Assembly: GCA_015680685.1 (NCBI GenBank)
Contig: MNCI01038216.1
Span: 158,121 to 222,120, forward strand
DNA length: 64,000 bases
Direction: 5' to 3'
Source: Gnetum montanum
Lineage: Eukaryota; Streptophyta; Gnetopsida; Gnetales; Gnetaceae
Numbering within the stretch: the stretch's first letter is position 1; each line of letters starts with the position of its first letter. The notes beneath the pieces are model-generated. The model searched no databases. It was not told the DNA's origin and saw only the letters and a list, made by a program, of their open reading frames with translations. A program made the position numbers and the translations under genes. Below, in pieces: positions 23,661 through 35,600 of this stretch.

Positions 23661-26600
23661 GTTTTTTTTGGAAAAAAGGGNGTGTCCAGTGTCTACCTTT
23701 GTTCATATTTACTCCAGATCTCTCCCATTCTAGATCAAACAGACTCTTTGCACAGCCAGAAAGGTTCAAATCTAAATTGTGAACAATGGGGTGATTTTGC
23801 CCCTCAGGTCAGAAGTAGGGGGCAGTGATTGGATGCCTGTCATTTAAGTGTTTGTAGAGAAGAAATTGTGGTTACTCAAGGTAACCTCTCTCTCTCTCGA
23901 GTTCTCTCATAAAATAAAACCATAGAGTACAATGGATGAGAATTTCATGAACAAGAGTTAAAGGAAAGCATAAAATTATCTCTCTCTCTGTGGAATTCTC
24001 TCTTAAAATAAAACCATAGAGTACAATGGATGAGAATTTCATGAACAAGAGTTAAGGAAAGGATAAAAAGTTAGTATAAAGCAAGGATACACCTACTCCT
24101 TTTATGGATTAAATAATTTTTTATGCTTTTGATAAAATTTGCAGTTGAGATCTTGGATTGTTCTTTCTTTCTTTCTTTTTTCTTTGCTGCTTTTTTTGTG
24201 GTGATTGTTAATCTCTCCTCCCATCCTCAACACTCTCAGGCCTAAATGTTTGAATGAGAGTTGTTTTTGTAAAGATTTACCAACAGGACCCAAGGACCCT
24301 GATACAAGGATTGGTACTACCAACAAAAAGTGAGAGTATCCTTTGGCCTATATCAATCTTGTGATTTTTTTAAAATCAAAGGAATTGTTGAATTATTGGT
24401 TTCTTGTTATAGAAATTGGTTTGATGACCCTCTTGAATGCTCAATCCTTCAATTTGAATCTTGATTCTTATTTGTGTAGCTTCTCAAGTCTAATCCTCTT
24501 TATCTTTCTATGAGTCCAATGGAGTGGAGTTAATCTAGGATGTTGATTCGTGGTTGCTTAATGTCAGTGATATTTCTAGTCTCCTCTGATGGATATTGTA
24601 TGGTTGTATTATTTCATGTTATAGAAATTAAATATATTTTAGTATTTGAGGACACCAGAATTTGATTTCTAAATCAGAATAATATAGATCCATATTGCAT
24701 AGATTTTTACGGTAGCTATTTATCTTTCTTGATTGACTTTTATTTCATAAAATCAACATTGGTTGGAGCTAAAATCTGAATATGGTGTTTTGTGTGAATT
24801 AGACATTATTCGTTTTATTTATCTTTCCTTCTATTTGAATACTAAAGAATCAGAAATTATGCTTGAGGAAGCATTAGAATCTGTTTTAGTGTTCTATTCA
24901 AAACATATGGTTGGTTAGAAAATCAGAATCCATTTATTTATTAGCATAAGCAAAATCAAAGGCAGTAAAGCTGGTCCTGTATCTTTACTTGTAGTTAAAG
25001 TTTATGTGATTTGACTTATACTAAATATTGCAAAAAGCTATCAAATTATTTGTTAACATTATTCATTATGGTTTGTTGATTGATGCTAGTTGTAGTTGCT
25101 TTGATTCTTTCATTAGAATTCTGATAATTTGTTTTGTGAATTACTGTTCCATATGATTCTTGTGATTGCTACCCAGCTGTTTATTTAAGGAAGTCTTTTT
25201 TTTTTCTTTTTTCTTTTTTTGAGAAAATGTACAGCTACCAGACGGGAGGAGAAAAAAAAAAGAAAACAACAAAAAAACCAGCAAACACCGTAGGCTAGAC
25301 AAACTGACCCTTAGGTTCCAAACATGAATGGACCTCCCCAAAACTGTCAAATACCCAAACTTGGGGTGTTAGGTACTACCCCTATTTCCCAACTACAACT
25401 CAAGACCAAACAAAAGAAAAACATCATAAAACGCAAGGTCCCCTAGGGCCCCCATCAACAGTCAACCAACTACAAACATTTAGGCAAGCACTGACACACA
25501 GAATCAGGCATCTCCTGATTGTGAATATCATTAAGCACCCCCTGCTGTTGCTCAAAGTCAACACAAGGCACAGCCTCTTGGAAATCCTTAAATGCGGCCT
25601 CCTTCCTAGCACAGTCGGCAGTCAATCCCCTTCCCTTTGAGTGAAGCTTGAATGAAGTTTTACGAATGTGCCTGCGCAAAGCCAACCATGTAGTATCACA
25701 ATGAATATCCATAGCCACATAAGGGGATTGGCCAACCCTCAGCCACATTTGGGCATTCTAAGCATGCACTTTGTCCACCTGTCTTCGCATCTGTGTCACT
25801 TCCTCCCATTCCCATTCCTGCTCCTGGTTCACCAGCTGCTCATGCTCTTGGGATTCCTCCTCTTCACGTTGTAGTTCAGCCCTAACTTGGGAACACAGCT
25901 CATCAACCATTGTCACCCAAGAACTCTCGACATGGAGGGCATGCTGCCTCTACAACTCCTTTTCTCTTTTCTAAAACCGAGCCTCCAACTGGGCTTGCTC
26001 CCATTGAAAAGCCTCTTCCCGAGTAGCCGCACACTCTCTCGCTTTTTCTTATGATTTTTGCAAAAACACTAACACAAAGTTGCAAAATGCTATGAAAAAC
26101 ATAAGCAACAATAACACAGAGAGATATCTAGAAGATAACTTCAATGCTCATATTATTCACACTGAATCAGGGAGACCCAAAGCTACCAGCAAAGAAGGGA
26201 CTAAGGGATGCTTGGCTTGCATACAATGCTCAACCCATTGCTAGCCAATGCCTCTTAGCCTCCACACTACTTCCTTTTATAGAAAGGAAAAGAACAATCC
26301 TCTAGTGGATGATGACTCATAGTCCACTAGTGGGTGACTCATAGTCCACTACCATAGTGGATGTTTACACACAAAGCACTAACAAAAAACCCTAGAAGAC
26401 ACTATAAGAATCTTATCTTGAAATATGGTCAATAGAATGCCCCAACATTTTTCATACAATACATTATGACTTTACTTTACTAATATGGTCAACAACTTTT
26501 TACTAGATGACCCTTCTTTACATATCAAGATCTGATGCTTTAGATGAAGGAGGAGACTGTGGTTCCCCAAGGAGATACTCTGCTATATCACATGCTCCAT

Positions 26601-29600
26601 GATGATAATGACGTCAGATCCTTGAATCAAGACTTTGGATATTGATAGTTTGAGATGGCATGCTACATTGTTGGCAACATATAATGATATCATGAACATT
26701 ACTAGTGTAGAAATCTTGATAGAAGGCTTCTTCCCATGGCTAATTCCAATTAACTCTTTTCCTAGTAAGAGTGATTAATAAATAATATGGAGATGTACCA
26801 TATTCTCCCAGATGTCATCTTCTAGCATGATAGTGTCCATAATATACATAATCCCCACGATACTCATTTCTTTGTTGGAAGAGTTGTCGAGGATAGGGGT
26901 CAGGATAAGCTTGAGGGGCATGACCAAATTTTCCCCACTAGGTCCAAAAACTTTCATCAAGATAAAAACCACCTCAAGGATTGATATCAAATTTGAAAAC
27001 ATGATAAGGGCTTGGCTGGTAATATGGCCAATTTAGGAGATAGAAAGGTGTATGACAGATAAAATTGAGTTGGCCCAGTTCCACGAAAGTAGAGGTAGGG
27101 ATTTGAGGAGAGCCTTGGACGTGTGGAACCAGGTTCTTTCATTTAACTTTTGAATATGGAGCTTGATCTGTCAAAACTTTGAGAAAACCATAGAAAGTGT
27201 CCATGTGGGATGTTCTGACCTTTTCTTGTTCTAAGACTATCATATAAGACTCTCTAACTCTGCATGATCAGATAAGGCAGGAAGATCTAAGAACCCACCC
27301 TTTTGCTTCTAGGATATCTGCAACATAAAATATTATAATTTATTTAGTAGTATCATATATGATTAAGCAAAAAGTTGAAATTCCCTAGTTAAGAAATCTA
27401 CTAAACTATTTTTCTTATTGTCTATCAAAGTTCGCGAGATATAAAGCCCACTGGATTAGACGAGTATGAGCTACTATGTTCAAGGATTTAGTGCTAAAAT
27501 ATTCATCAAAATGTTTTAAGTCACTACGAATAATAAAATGCATATTCTGAAGAAATAGTCTAAATTTCTCTGTACCTTTTACTATAGCTAAGAGCTCTTT
27601 ATGGGTACTATGATAGTTTTGCTGGGATTCATTGAATTTTCCTAAAGCATATCTACAAACTCTTACCATGTTCTCCTTTTCCTCTTTTAGGGCTGCTCCC
27701 CAAAATTCATACGATGCATTTGTTTCTATAATAAGTCTTCCATCCGAGGGAAGTTGGAGTTTTGGTAGATTAGAACATTGTTGTTTAATATGTGAGACAA
27801 TTTGCATATGTTCTAAAGACCATGGGAGAGGATTCAGGCCAAGTTGTTCATTTAAAAGCTTTCTATTGCAAGCAAGATGTTTATAGAAACATGAAACATA
27901 ATTAGTGCACCCTAAGAATCGTTGGAGTTGAGTCTTATCTTTGAGTTCATTAGGGGAATTCTTTATAGACTCAAGTATGTGGGTTTGAAGAGCTATGGTT
28001 CCTTGGATAATTTGCAATCCTAGAAATTCAATGCTATCATTTGCTACTTGCATCTTTGTTGGTGATAGTACTAATCCATTTTCATCAATGACCTTTCGGA
28101 AAATTTCTAAATGTTTTAGGTGTTGTTGAGGGTTTTTGCTCATTACGAGAATATCATCGATGTATACCACTATGAAGGGATACTATCCAAAAATCCTATC
28201 CATGCATCATTGGAAGATCGATGGTGTTGTTTTGATCCCAAATGGTAAGATAGTCCATTCATAGAGACCACCTAGAACAGTGAAGGTTGTTTTCCATCTA
28301 TCTTGAGTATGAACCTGTATGTGCCAGAAACTAGATTTCAGATCAAATTTTGAATATATATTCGTATGCAACAACCTTTGGAAGAGGTAGTCTTTGTTTG
28401 GTATGGGATGTTGTACTAGTTTAATGAGCTCATTAAGAGGCTTATAATTCACTACAAGCCTCTTTTTCCCTCGAATTTAGTCAGCCCTTTTATTAACATA
28501 GAATGTTGCACAAAAAAACATACTAGTGCTAAGTTGTATCAAAGTTTTGTCTAGCAATGTTGGAATTTCCTTATCACATTCTTTCTTTGAAGATGGAGGC
28601 ATCCCAATATGATGAGCTTTTGATTTAATTTTGATATTGTCCTATAGATGTATCAATCCTTGGGATTATGAGAAGTAGCAAGGTCTCATCTCTTAAACAA
28701 CTTGTTAAGTCTAATGAGGGAAGGAGGTACGTAGGCCTTGTAATCAACCCATCATTCTATGAGTCACATCCTCATTAGTTACTAATGTAAGTATAACCCC
28801 ATGTTTTAAGAGGACTAGAAAAAAGAAAAAAAATCATAATCTTTAGAGGGTGGTTATTAGGGGTCCTACATCATAGTTAGAGTATTGAAAAAATAGGTAG
28901 CAGACTTGTTCCAATTAACTATTAGGCCCTACTCTTTATGGAATGATTTCAATGCAGTCTTAATGGCTCTAACCTCTAGCAGCAAAGCCTTAATGGTAAG
29001 CATGGTATCATCTACATAGTGGTTAACTAAGCTTTTGACCCTAGAAACCTAAAGATCTCTAACACGTACTCTTTCCAAATATGATTAAAGTGTATCCATA
29101 GCTATAATAAAAATATAAGTGGATAGCAGTGTATCGACCCCCTATGCAAATTAAAGAATCTCCTTAACATGCCATTGATATCCATGGAATATACCTAGTT
29201 TTCAAAACCTTCCCTTAACATAATTTGTTCAAGAGCCTCCCAAGAAATGGATCATTACCTTTAGCAATGCCAAGCTTTATGAACATACGTAGAAATTTAC
29301 GTTTGGCAACCAAGTGAGCTAGCTCCTAATTAAGAATAATTTGATCTTGGATTAGGCATCCTAGAATAAACCTAGCTTGATGATTGCCAACTAGCTTGTG
29401 TAGCATGGGTGATAAATGGCCCACCAGCATTTTTGAAAAAAAAAATCCTCATCAAGGTATTGCACACTCCAATCGGTCTAACATCTAACAATGTATGAGG
29501 ATCATCCTTCTTAGGGATAAGAATCACCCTAGAGTAGTTGATTTCCCTCTGAACCTATCCTCCTTTGAGCATAAGGTTAGATTCGTCAAGGATATTATCT

Positions 29601-32600
29601 TGCAACAAGTCATAAAATTCCTTGAAACTTTTCAAAATCTATCCATCGAGTTCTGGGGCCTTCACATTCTTCATGGTATAAATGGCCTGCCACCCCTCAT
29701 CCTTAGAGGGCCAACAATATGTTGTTGTCATGCTAATCTAACTTGCTATCTATCTCTATTGAGATAGGATATTCCTAAGAAAGTCCCTAGCATTTGGATG
29801 TTGAGGGTACTCTTGCCATATCTTCTCCATCTCATCTTGTACTTAGGATGTCCTAATTAAAAATTATCCAGCCTAAGAAAGGACATCCACCCCCGAGTGA
29901 TCCCATTGATAGCAACAATGGGTGATGATCAAGCACCCTCCTATCCAAGGCCAACAATAGGAAATCTACATCAGCCATCAAATCAGCAACCACCCAAACC
30001 CAATCAATCCACATCATGACTTTCTTAACTGCTTTTCTTTCATTGCTCTAGATGTAATGACAGCCATGAATTTGAAGGTTAACCAAAGAAAAATCATCCA
30101 GAATCATGTGTATTTCTTGTGCACCTATAGGGGGTTATGATCTCCAATTTTTTCCTTGTCAAAAAGGCATTGATTAAGATCATTGACAATTATCCTCCTC
30201 CTATCTACTACAGCCTAAGTAGCTAATCTCAATTGGGCCATCTTGTTGTTAACCCCCTATGGTCCATAAAAATTTGTGAACCAAAGGATGTAAATCTAAT
30301 CATAGATTGTCTATGTCGAGTTCAATTAAAAAACAACATGAAGTTTATATCTAGAAAGAACAATGAAGCTTCTTGCTAAACCTCTAGAAGAACCTAAATA
30401 TGAATGCCATCTAGACCAATGCAATAGATCTTGATGTTCCTTTGTGACCTTTGTCTCCTACACAAAAGCCATATCACAACCATTATCCTTCACTAAATCT
30501 CTAAGGCTATTTCATTGGTACAAGATACCCTATTCCCTACAATTCTATGAAATGACTTTCATGGGCTACTATGAGATTGATTACAGTAGACATCCTTAAG
30601 GTTCTCTTACTTATCCAAATCAATATCTTGTTGTACAACTCTTTGTCAGAGATGTGCACTTAAGGGATGACCATTCTTCCTTTTAGTGTCAACCTAACAA
30701 GCATCAGGTTGAGGTATGAGAATCTAGCGTTGTATAGAGCCAGATGTTGTCAAAGCTTGCAAGGGTGATACCCATGGCCCTAGAGGAAGCTCTATCTTTT
30801 ATGGTCTAAATAGTGGATCTAAAATGCTCCTCAATTAAGGGTTTAATCTTACCTCCAAAATTCTATTGAGTTAAGGGGTGAACATCTAACACCTCCTTCA
30901 TCCTAGCTGGTTCATCTAACACATCAACTACAACATTCTATGTAGTCTCCTGATGAATAGTGGAAGAGATCACATCATTATGTACCACTTGATCTTGGTC
31001 ATCCTCTAACAAGACACTGAAGGATTCTTCAAAATTAGGGTTTTGCAGTTATCCACCATTCTGTTACCTATTTGAACCATATATTATTTGCTTGCAAAGC
31101 CATTACCCAAGTTGAACTAGGTTGAAAGGAACCAGTTGTCGAGGACCTAGGAGGGACCTATACAGCTTGATCGGTCCCCCTCTTCAAACACAGCCTACAC
31201 TTCTTAGTCTTGTGATATTGTTTCTCACAAAATTGACATCCTACTTGAACAGGAATTGTAATTTTCTAAACATTTTGTTGTCTTATCTCTAAGGTATCTA
31301 TAGGCACATTCTCAAACTTGACCTTGAGGGTTTTAGAACCCATGGGCATTTCCAAAACCACTTCTGACACAAAAGTCATCTTTTGAAGATTTCTCCAAAT
31401 GCAAAAAACATGGGTAGCCCATTCTAGATCTAGTAGCACTAAACTTGTGAGGGAAATGCGCTTGCCAAAAAACTCAACTAGGGTTTCAAGAAAGTCAACA
31501 TTCCAGCTCTCCCAAGGTAGGTCATGCACTCTAATCCACACTAGAGCTTGATCAAACAAATTGGTGTCAGTGTGCACTCCTAATCTCCAGTAGGTCAATG
31601 CTAGATCCTAGGCTCCAAAAAACCAAGGCCCCCCTTGTAGCACCATCTCTATGTCAAAGATATTAGAGAATGTGAAGAGTAGCAAATCTTCAAACAAAGC
31701 CCAGGGCCTAAGGACACAAACTTCCTGATCTAACTCTTTTCCAGCTCATCAACTCCCGCTAAAAGCAAAGAGCTCACAACTCTAATCTTGAGTCTACTGC
31801 CTTCCCAGGCCACTTCCTCAATCTCTTGATCACCATGGATCCATTGCTTTAGCCTTGAATCCAAACCTCCAAAAGCTTCATTCCTTGAGACATTTTCTCC
31901 TCCTTCCTGCTCAAAAACTCTGTCTATGCTTGCTGAGCTGCCATTCTGACTGGTCTGTATGCTTGCTCCAATTGCCTCTCCTGCTCTAGTCACTCCTCTT
32001 GCTCTAACCACTCCCCTCACTCTGCCTGCTTCAGACATTCCTCCCTCTCTAGCCACTATGCCTGCTTTAGACGTTCCTCCCTCTCTAGCCACTGTGCCTA
32101 AATCACCCAGATTTGTGAAGCATGCACCTAAAACACCCACATCTGCAACATCTCCTCCATGGGCCTACTCGCTCATGCTATCTATTCTGTGCTTGCTGAG
32201 CTTCTGACTGGTCTATATGCTTGCTCCAATTGCCTCTCCTGCTCTAGTCACTCCTCTTGCTCTAACCACTCCCCTCACTCTACCTGCTTCAGACGTTCCT
32301 CCCTCTCTTGCCACTGTGCCTGCTTTAGACATTCCTCCCTCTCTAGCCAATGTGCCTGCTTCAGACGTTCCTCCCTCTCTAGCCACTGTGCCTACTTCAG
32401 ACATTCCTCCCTCTCTAGCCATTGTGCCTAAATCACCCAGATTTGTGAAGCATGCACCTAAAACACCCACATCTGCAACATCTCCTCCATGGGCCTACTC
32501 GCTCATGCTATCTATTCTGTGCTTGCTGAGCTTCTGACTGGTCTATATGCTTGCTCCAATTGCCTCTCCTGCTCTAGTCACTCCTCTTGCTCTAACCACT

Positions 32601-35600
32601 CCCCTCACTCTACCTGCTTCAGACGTTCCTCCCTCTCTTGCCACTGTGCCTGCTTTAGACATTCCTCCCTCTCTAGCCAATGTGCCTGCTTCAGACGTTC
32701 CTCCCTCTCTAGCCACTGTGCCTACTTCAGACATTCCTCCCTCTCTAGCCATTGTGCCTAAATCACCCAGATTTGTGAAGCATGCACCTAAAACACCCAC
32801 ATCTGCAACATCTCCTCCATGGGCCTACTCGCTCATGCTATCTATTCCTCTGCTCTACCTGCCTACCTGCTCCACTTACCCCTTGCACTCCACTTGTTAC
32901 TTCACCCACTACCCTATGCACTGTACCTACTACTCTGCCCACTTCACCTGTTGCTTTGCATAGTGCATCCATCCTGCTCCTTCTCTGCACACCTACCACA
33001 ACAAAGATGTTGAGCAAAACACATGCACAAGAAACTTCAATGTTGTATTGCACTGTAAGTGCATATTGTGACTTGAGATATGGCAATCATCATATTGGCA
33101 TTCCCTTCAACCTAGATCTTTGGGCCACTGTTTGCATTATATAATTTTCTATGTTACACTTTTTTCAAAATTAAAGTGATTATTGTTGATGTTTTTTTTT
33201 TTTTTTTTGAGAAAATGTTCGGGAGTGTATTACTGGAAAATTATAGTACAAGAGTATACAATTCAAGGGTCATCAGAAATGGCCCACGGAGGGGGGGTGG
33301 AGACCCCAACACAAAAATCCGACATCACAAACATCAAGTCGGAGACGTGCAAGTGCAGCAAGTAGTTCCCCCAACAAAAAGAGGGGGGGGGGGGGGGGGC
33401 CCCCCCAAACAAAAAAGGGGGGGGGGGGGGGGGCGCCCCCCCACCAAACAACGGGGGAGGGGGCAAAACTGAAAACGTGTGGGGGGGGGGGGGGGGGGGG
33501 CCCCCCCAAACAAAAAAGGGGGGGGGGGGGGGGGCGGGGCGGGGCAAAAGGAAAAAGTGTCGCCTGGAGGAGGGGGCGGGCCCTGCGCCCGACCCCCTAG
33601 GGGCAAGTCAGCAACCGACGATAGGCGCAATGCGGGCGTTCTAGCTCATGGAGCAGATCCAGGGTGTTGCGGTGATCCTCGGTGTCCATGAAATTCACCG
33701 CCTGCTGGATACCCTGCATAGCAGACTCCCTCCTGCTCCAGTCCGTCGGCAAATCCCCCGCATCCAGATGAAAGCACGTCGAGGTTCTACGAATATGTCT
33801 CCGGAGTTCCCCCCAGGAGCTCTCACAACTGATGCCTAGGATGAGGTATGGGCATTGTCGCCCCTGAGCCATTGCCGAGCACTGTGCTTGTGTGCCCAAT
33901 CAAGCTGTCTTTGCCTCTGCTCCTCCTCTTGCAAGCGTTCCTGCTCCGCCTTCTCCTCCTCCTGCGCTCGAAGGGCCACGTCCTCCTGCCTCAACTCCTC
34001 CCGCACTTGGGCCCGGACTTCATCAATTAACCGGGCCCAAGCAGCCTCCGCCATTAGCTCGTGTTGTCTCATCCGCCCCTGTTCCTGCTCGTGGAATTGG
34101 GCTTCCATGTCGGCCCCAGCCTAAGAGAGGGCCTCGTGCCATTTGACCTCCCACTCACGCCGCGGCTCTCTGGTCAGCCTATCGTAGTTCTTCATCCTAG
34201 TTTGTGCGGCCGTTGGAGGGGTCCAACAAGGGGGAAGTCGGCCTAATGAGGCTAGCAGGGAGGCATCGTTCCCGCTGGGAGTGTCGCCCCCGCACGAAGG
34301 TTGTCACTGGCAGGGTCCAGCGAGTCCCCCGGCTAGGCGAGACCGAGGGCTCAGGGGGGGCAGCAGGGGGCAGGCAGGGGTGACCCCCCGTGGGGGGGCA
34401 GAGGACGATGGGCTAGGCGCCCCCCTAGCCCCCCTTCATAGAGCCAGGATCAACCCCGAATGGCGGTCGCATCGCTTAAGAAGGAGGGCCTCCAGGAAAA
34501 AACACGGAAGGTTAACCTGGAGGCCTAACTTCAAACAACGCATAAAAGCAAAGTGCAGACCCTGAAGCTTGGACCCGTTGCCAGATTGGACGAAAAATTG
34601 GTCCACCAGATCGGCCGCCCGGGCCCAGAGACAGGGGAGGGAAGATCTGGAAACCTGTCAGCTTTGCGTGCGTGGCATGGGCCCATCAAAGAAAAGCTCA
34701 ACGTCCTGCAGGCCGCGGGTGGTTGGCAAAATGATTTCTCCAGCGGCTTGGGCCCCCAGACAGCTGGTGATAGCAGATTCGATGACGCGAATCTCGCGTC
34801 CTCGAAAGACGGTCCGATCGTTGTCCCAATTAGCGAAAAAGGCGTCATCCGCCAAATCTGGGTCGTTGACCAACCGTTGCAGCGACGCAGACCAACTGCA
34901 CTGGGTTACCAACTGCCAGAGCTCCTCATCCTCCCAGAAAACAGCACAGTCCGGCTCGAACGTCCGCGTCAAACCCATTGCTGCCTCGATTTCGCTCCAC
35001 GCGCGGTGGGCTTGAGAAACTAGCCGCTGGGGGGGCAACCTGTCTTGATGAAATACTGTGCGGTTTCTTGCCTTCCACGCCACCCATAAAAGTAGTGTGG
35101 CCCAAGAATCGCCAATAAGCTGCATCGAGGGGAAGGGGCGTCGCCGTTGCGTGCCAAATGGCATGCATGTAGTTGCATTCAGCAGTAAAGTGTCTAACTG
35201 TCTCGGGCGCGGCGCCGCAGCAGGGATAGGTGTCGTCCTGCATGATGCCGCACCTGCAGAGGATGGCACGCACAGGGAGCACGTCCGACCGCATGAGCCA
35301 GAGGAAGATTTTAATTTTTTCTGGGAGACACCCCCGCCAAATCTGCTTCTAGCCGGCCTCCAGCAGATATTTGGCTGACATCAAGGCGTGCGGCTCGAGG
35401 CCCAACCACCCTTGGGCCAGCATCACCCGTGCGTGTTGGCAGATGATCTGCCAGGGCCGCGAAGCACGCATCCCAACCTCCCACTGCAGGTATTTCGCAT
35501 TAATGATTCAAGCCCACTGACTCGGTTCCCCGTGCGGGCGGGTAAAGCGGTGCAGGAGCCGTTGCTGTCCTAACATGATTTCGTCCTCAAAGGATGTGAT

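Larger units (their letters stand above)
26085..28800 (-). mobile_element. endogenous pararetrovirus (Caulimoviridae) segment
   Basis: Reading down the - strand: the reverse transcriptase start with a conserved NYKPLN element near 28440, an RT catalytic YIDD box at 28153-28164, RNase H (ETNAS at its first Asp position), a C-terminal part without recognised domain (26500-27410), a promoter region and a leader up to 26085. This order fits a linear cut of a circular caulimovirid genome. Stops occur throughout, in both RT and downstream parts, so it is an old, inactive insertion. No LTR, integrase or PPT is seen, which argues against a Ty3/Gypsy element. Confidence 0.78.
28840..33150 (-). mobile_element. 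LINE copy F (ORF1, endonuclease, RT), 3'-truncated
   Basis: On the - strand: ORF1 with low-complexity repeats (33000-31190), endonuclease region (about 30620-29880) and RT (about 29800-28860) with a YVDD box at 29007-29018. It ends at the viral segment near 28840, so zf-RVT and any downstream modules are missing. Its 5' end is bordered by the poly(A) tail of copy I at 33192. Stops are frequent in ORF2; ORF1 is better preserved. Confidence 0.75.

Noticed and set aside
32188-32847. CRISPR-like array
   Set aside because: Direct tandem repeats without unique spacers, inside a LINE ORF1 in a plant genome.
32217-32963. A + strand protein of [23 protein letters not shown] repeats
   Set aside because: It is the antisense of the repeat part of LINE ORF1; the - strand reading continues into the DUF4283-type domain and zinc knuckle, the + strand one does not.
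33263-33690. Long Pro- or Gly-rich open frames on both strands
   Set aside because: They are translations of G/C homopolymers in the 3' UTR of LINE copy I and contain no other sequence information.
33597-33899. Host DnaJ gene
   Set aside because: The J-like module always follows the LINE coiled coil, occurs in seven decayed copies and lies beside LINE poly(A) tails; it belongs to the element.
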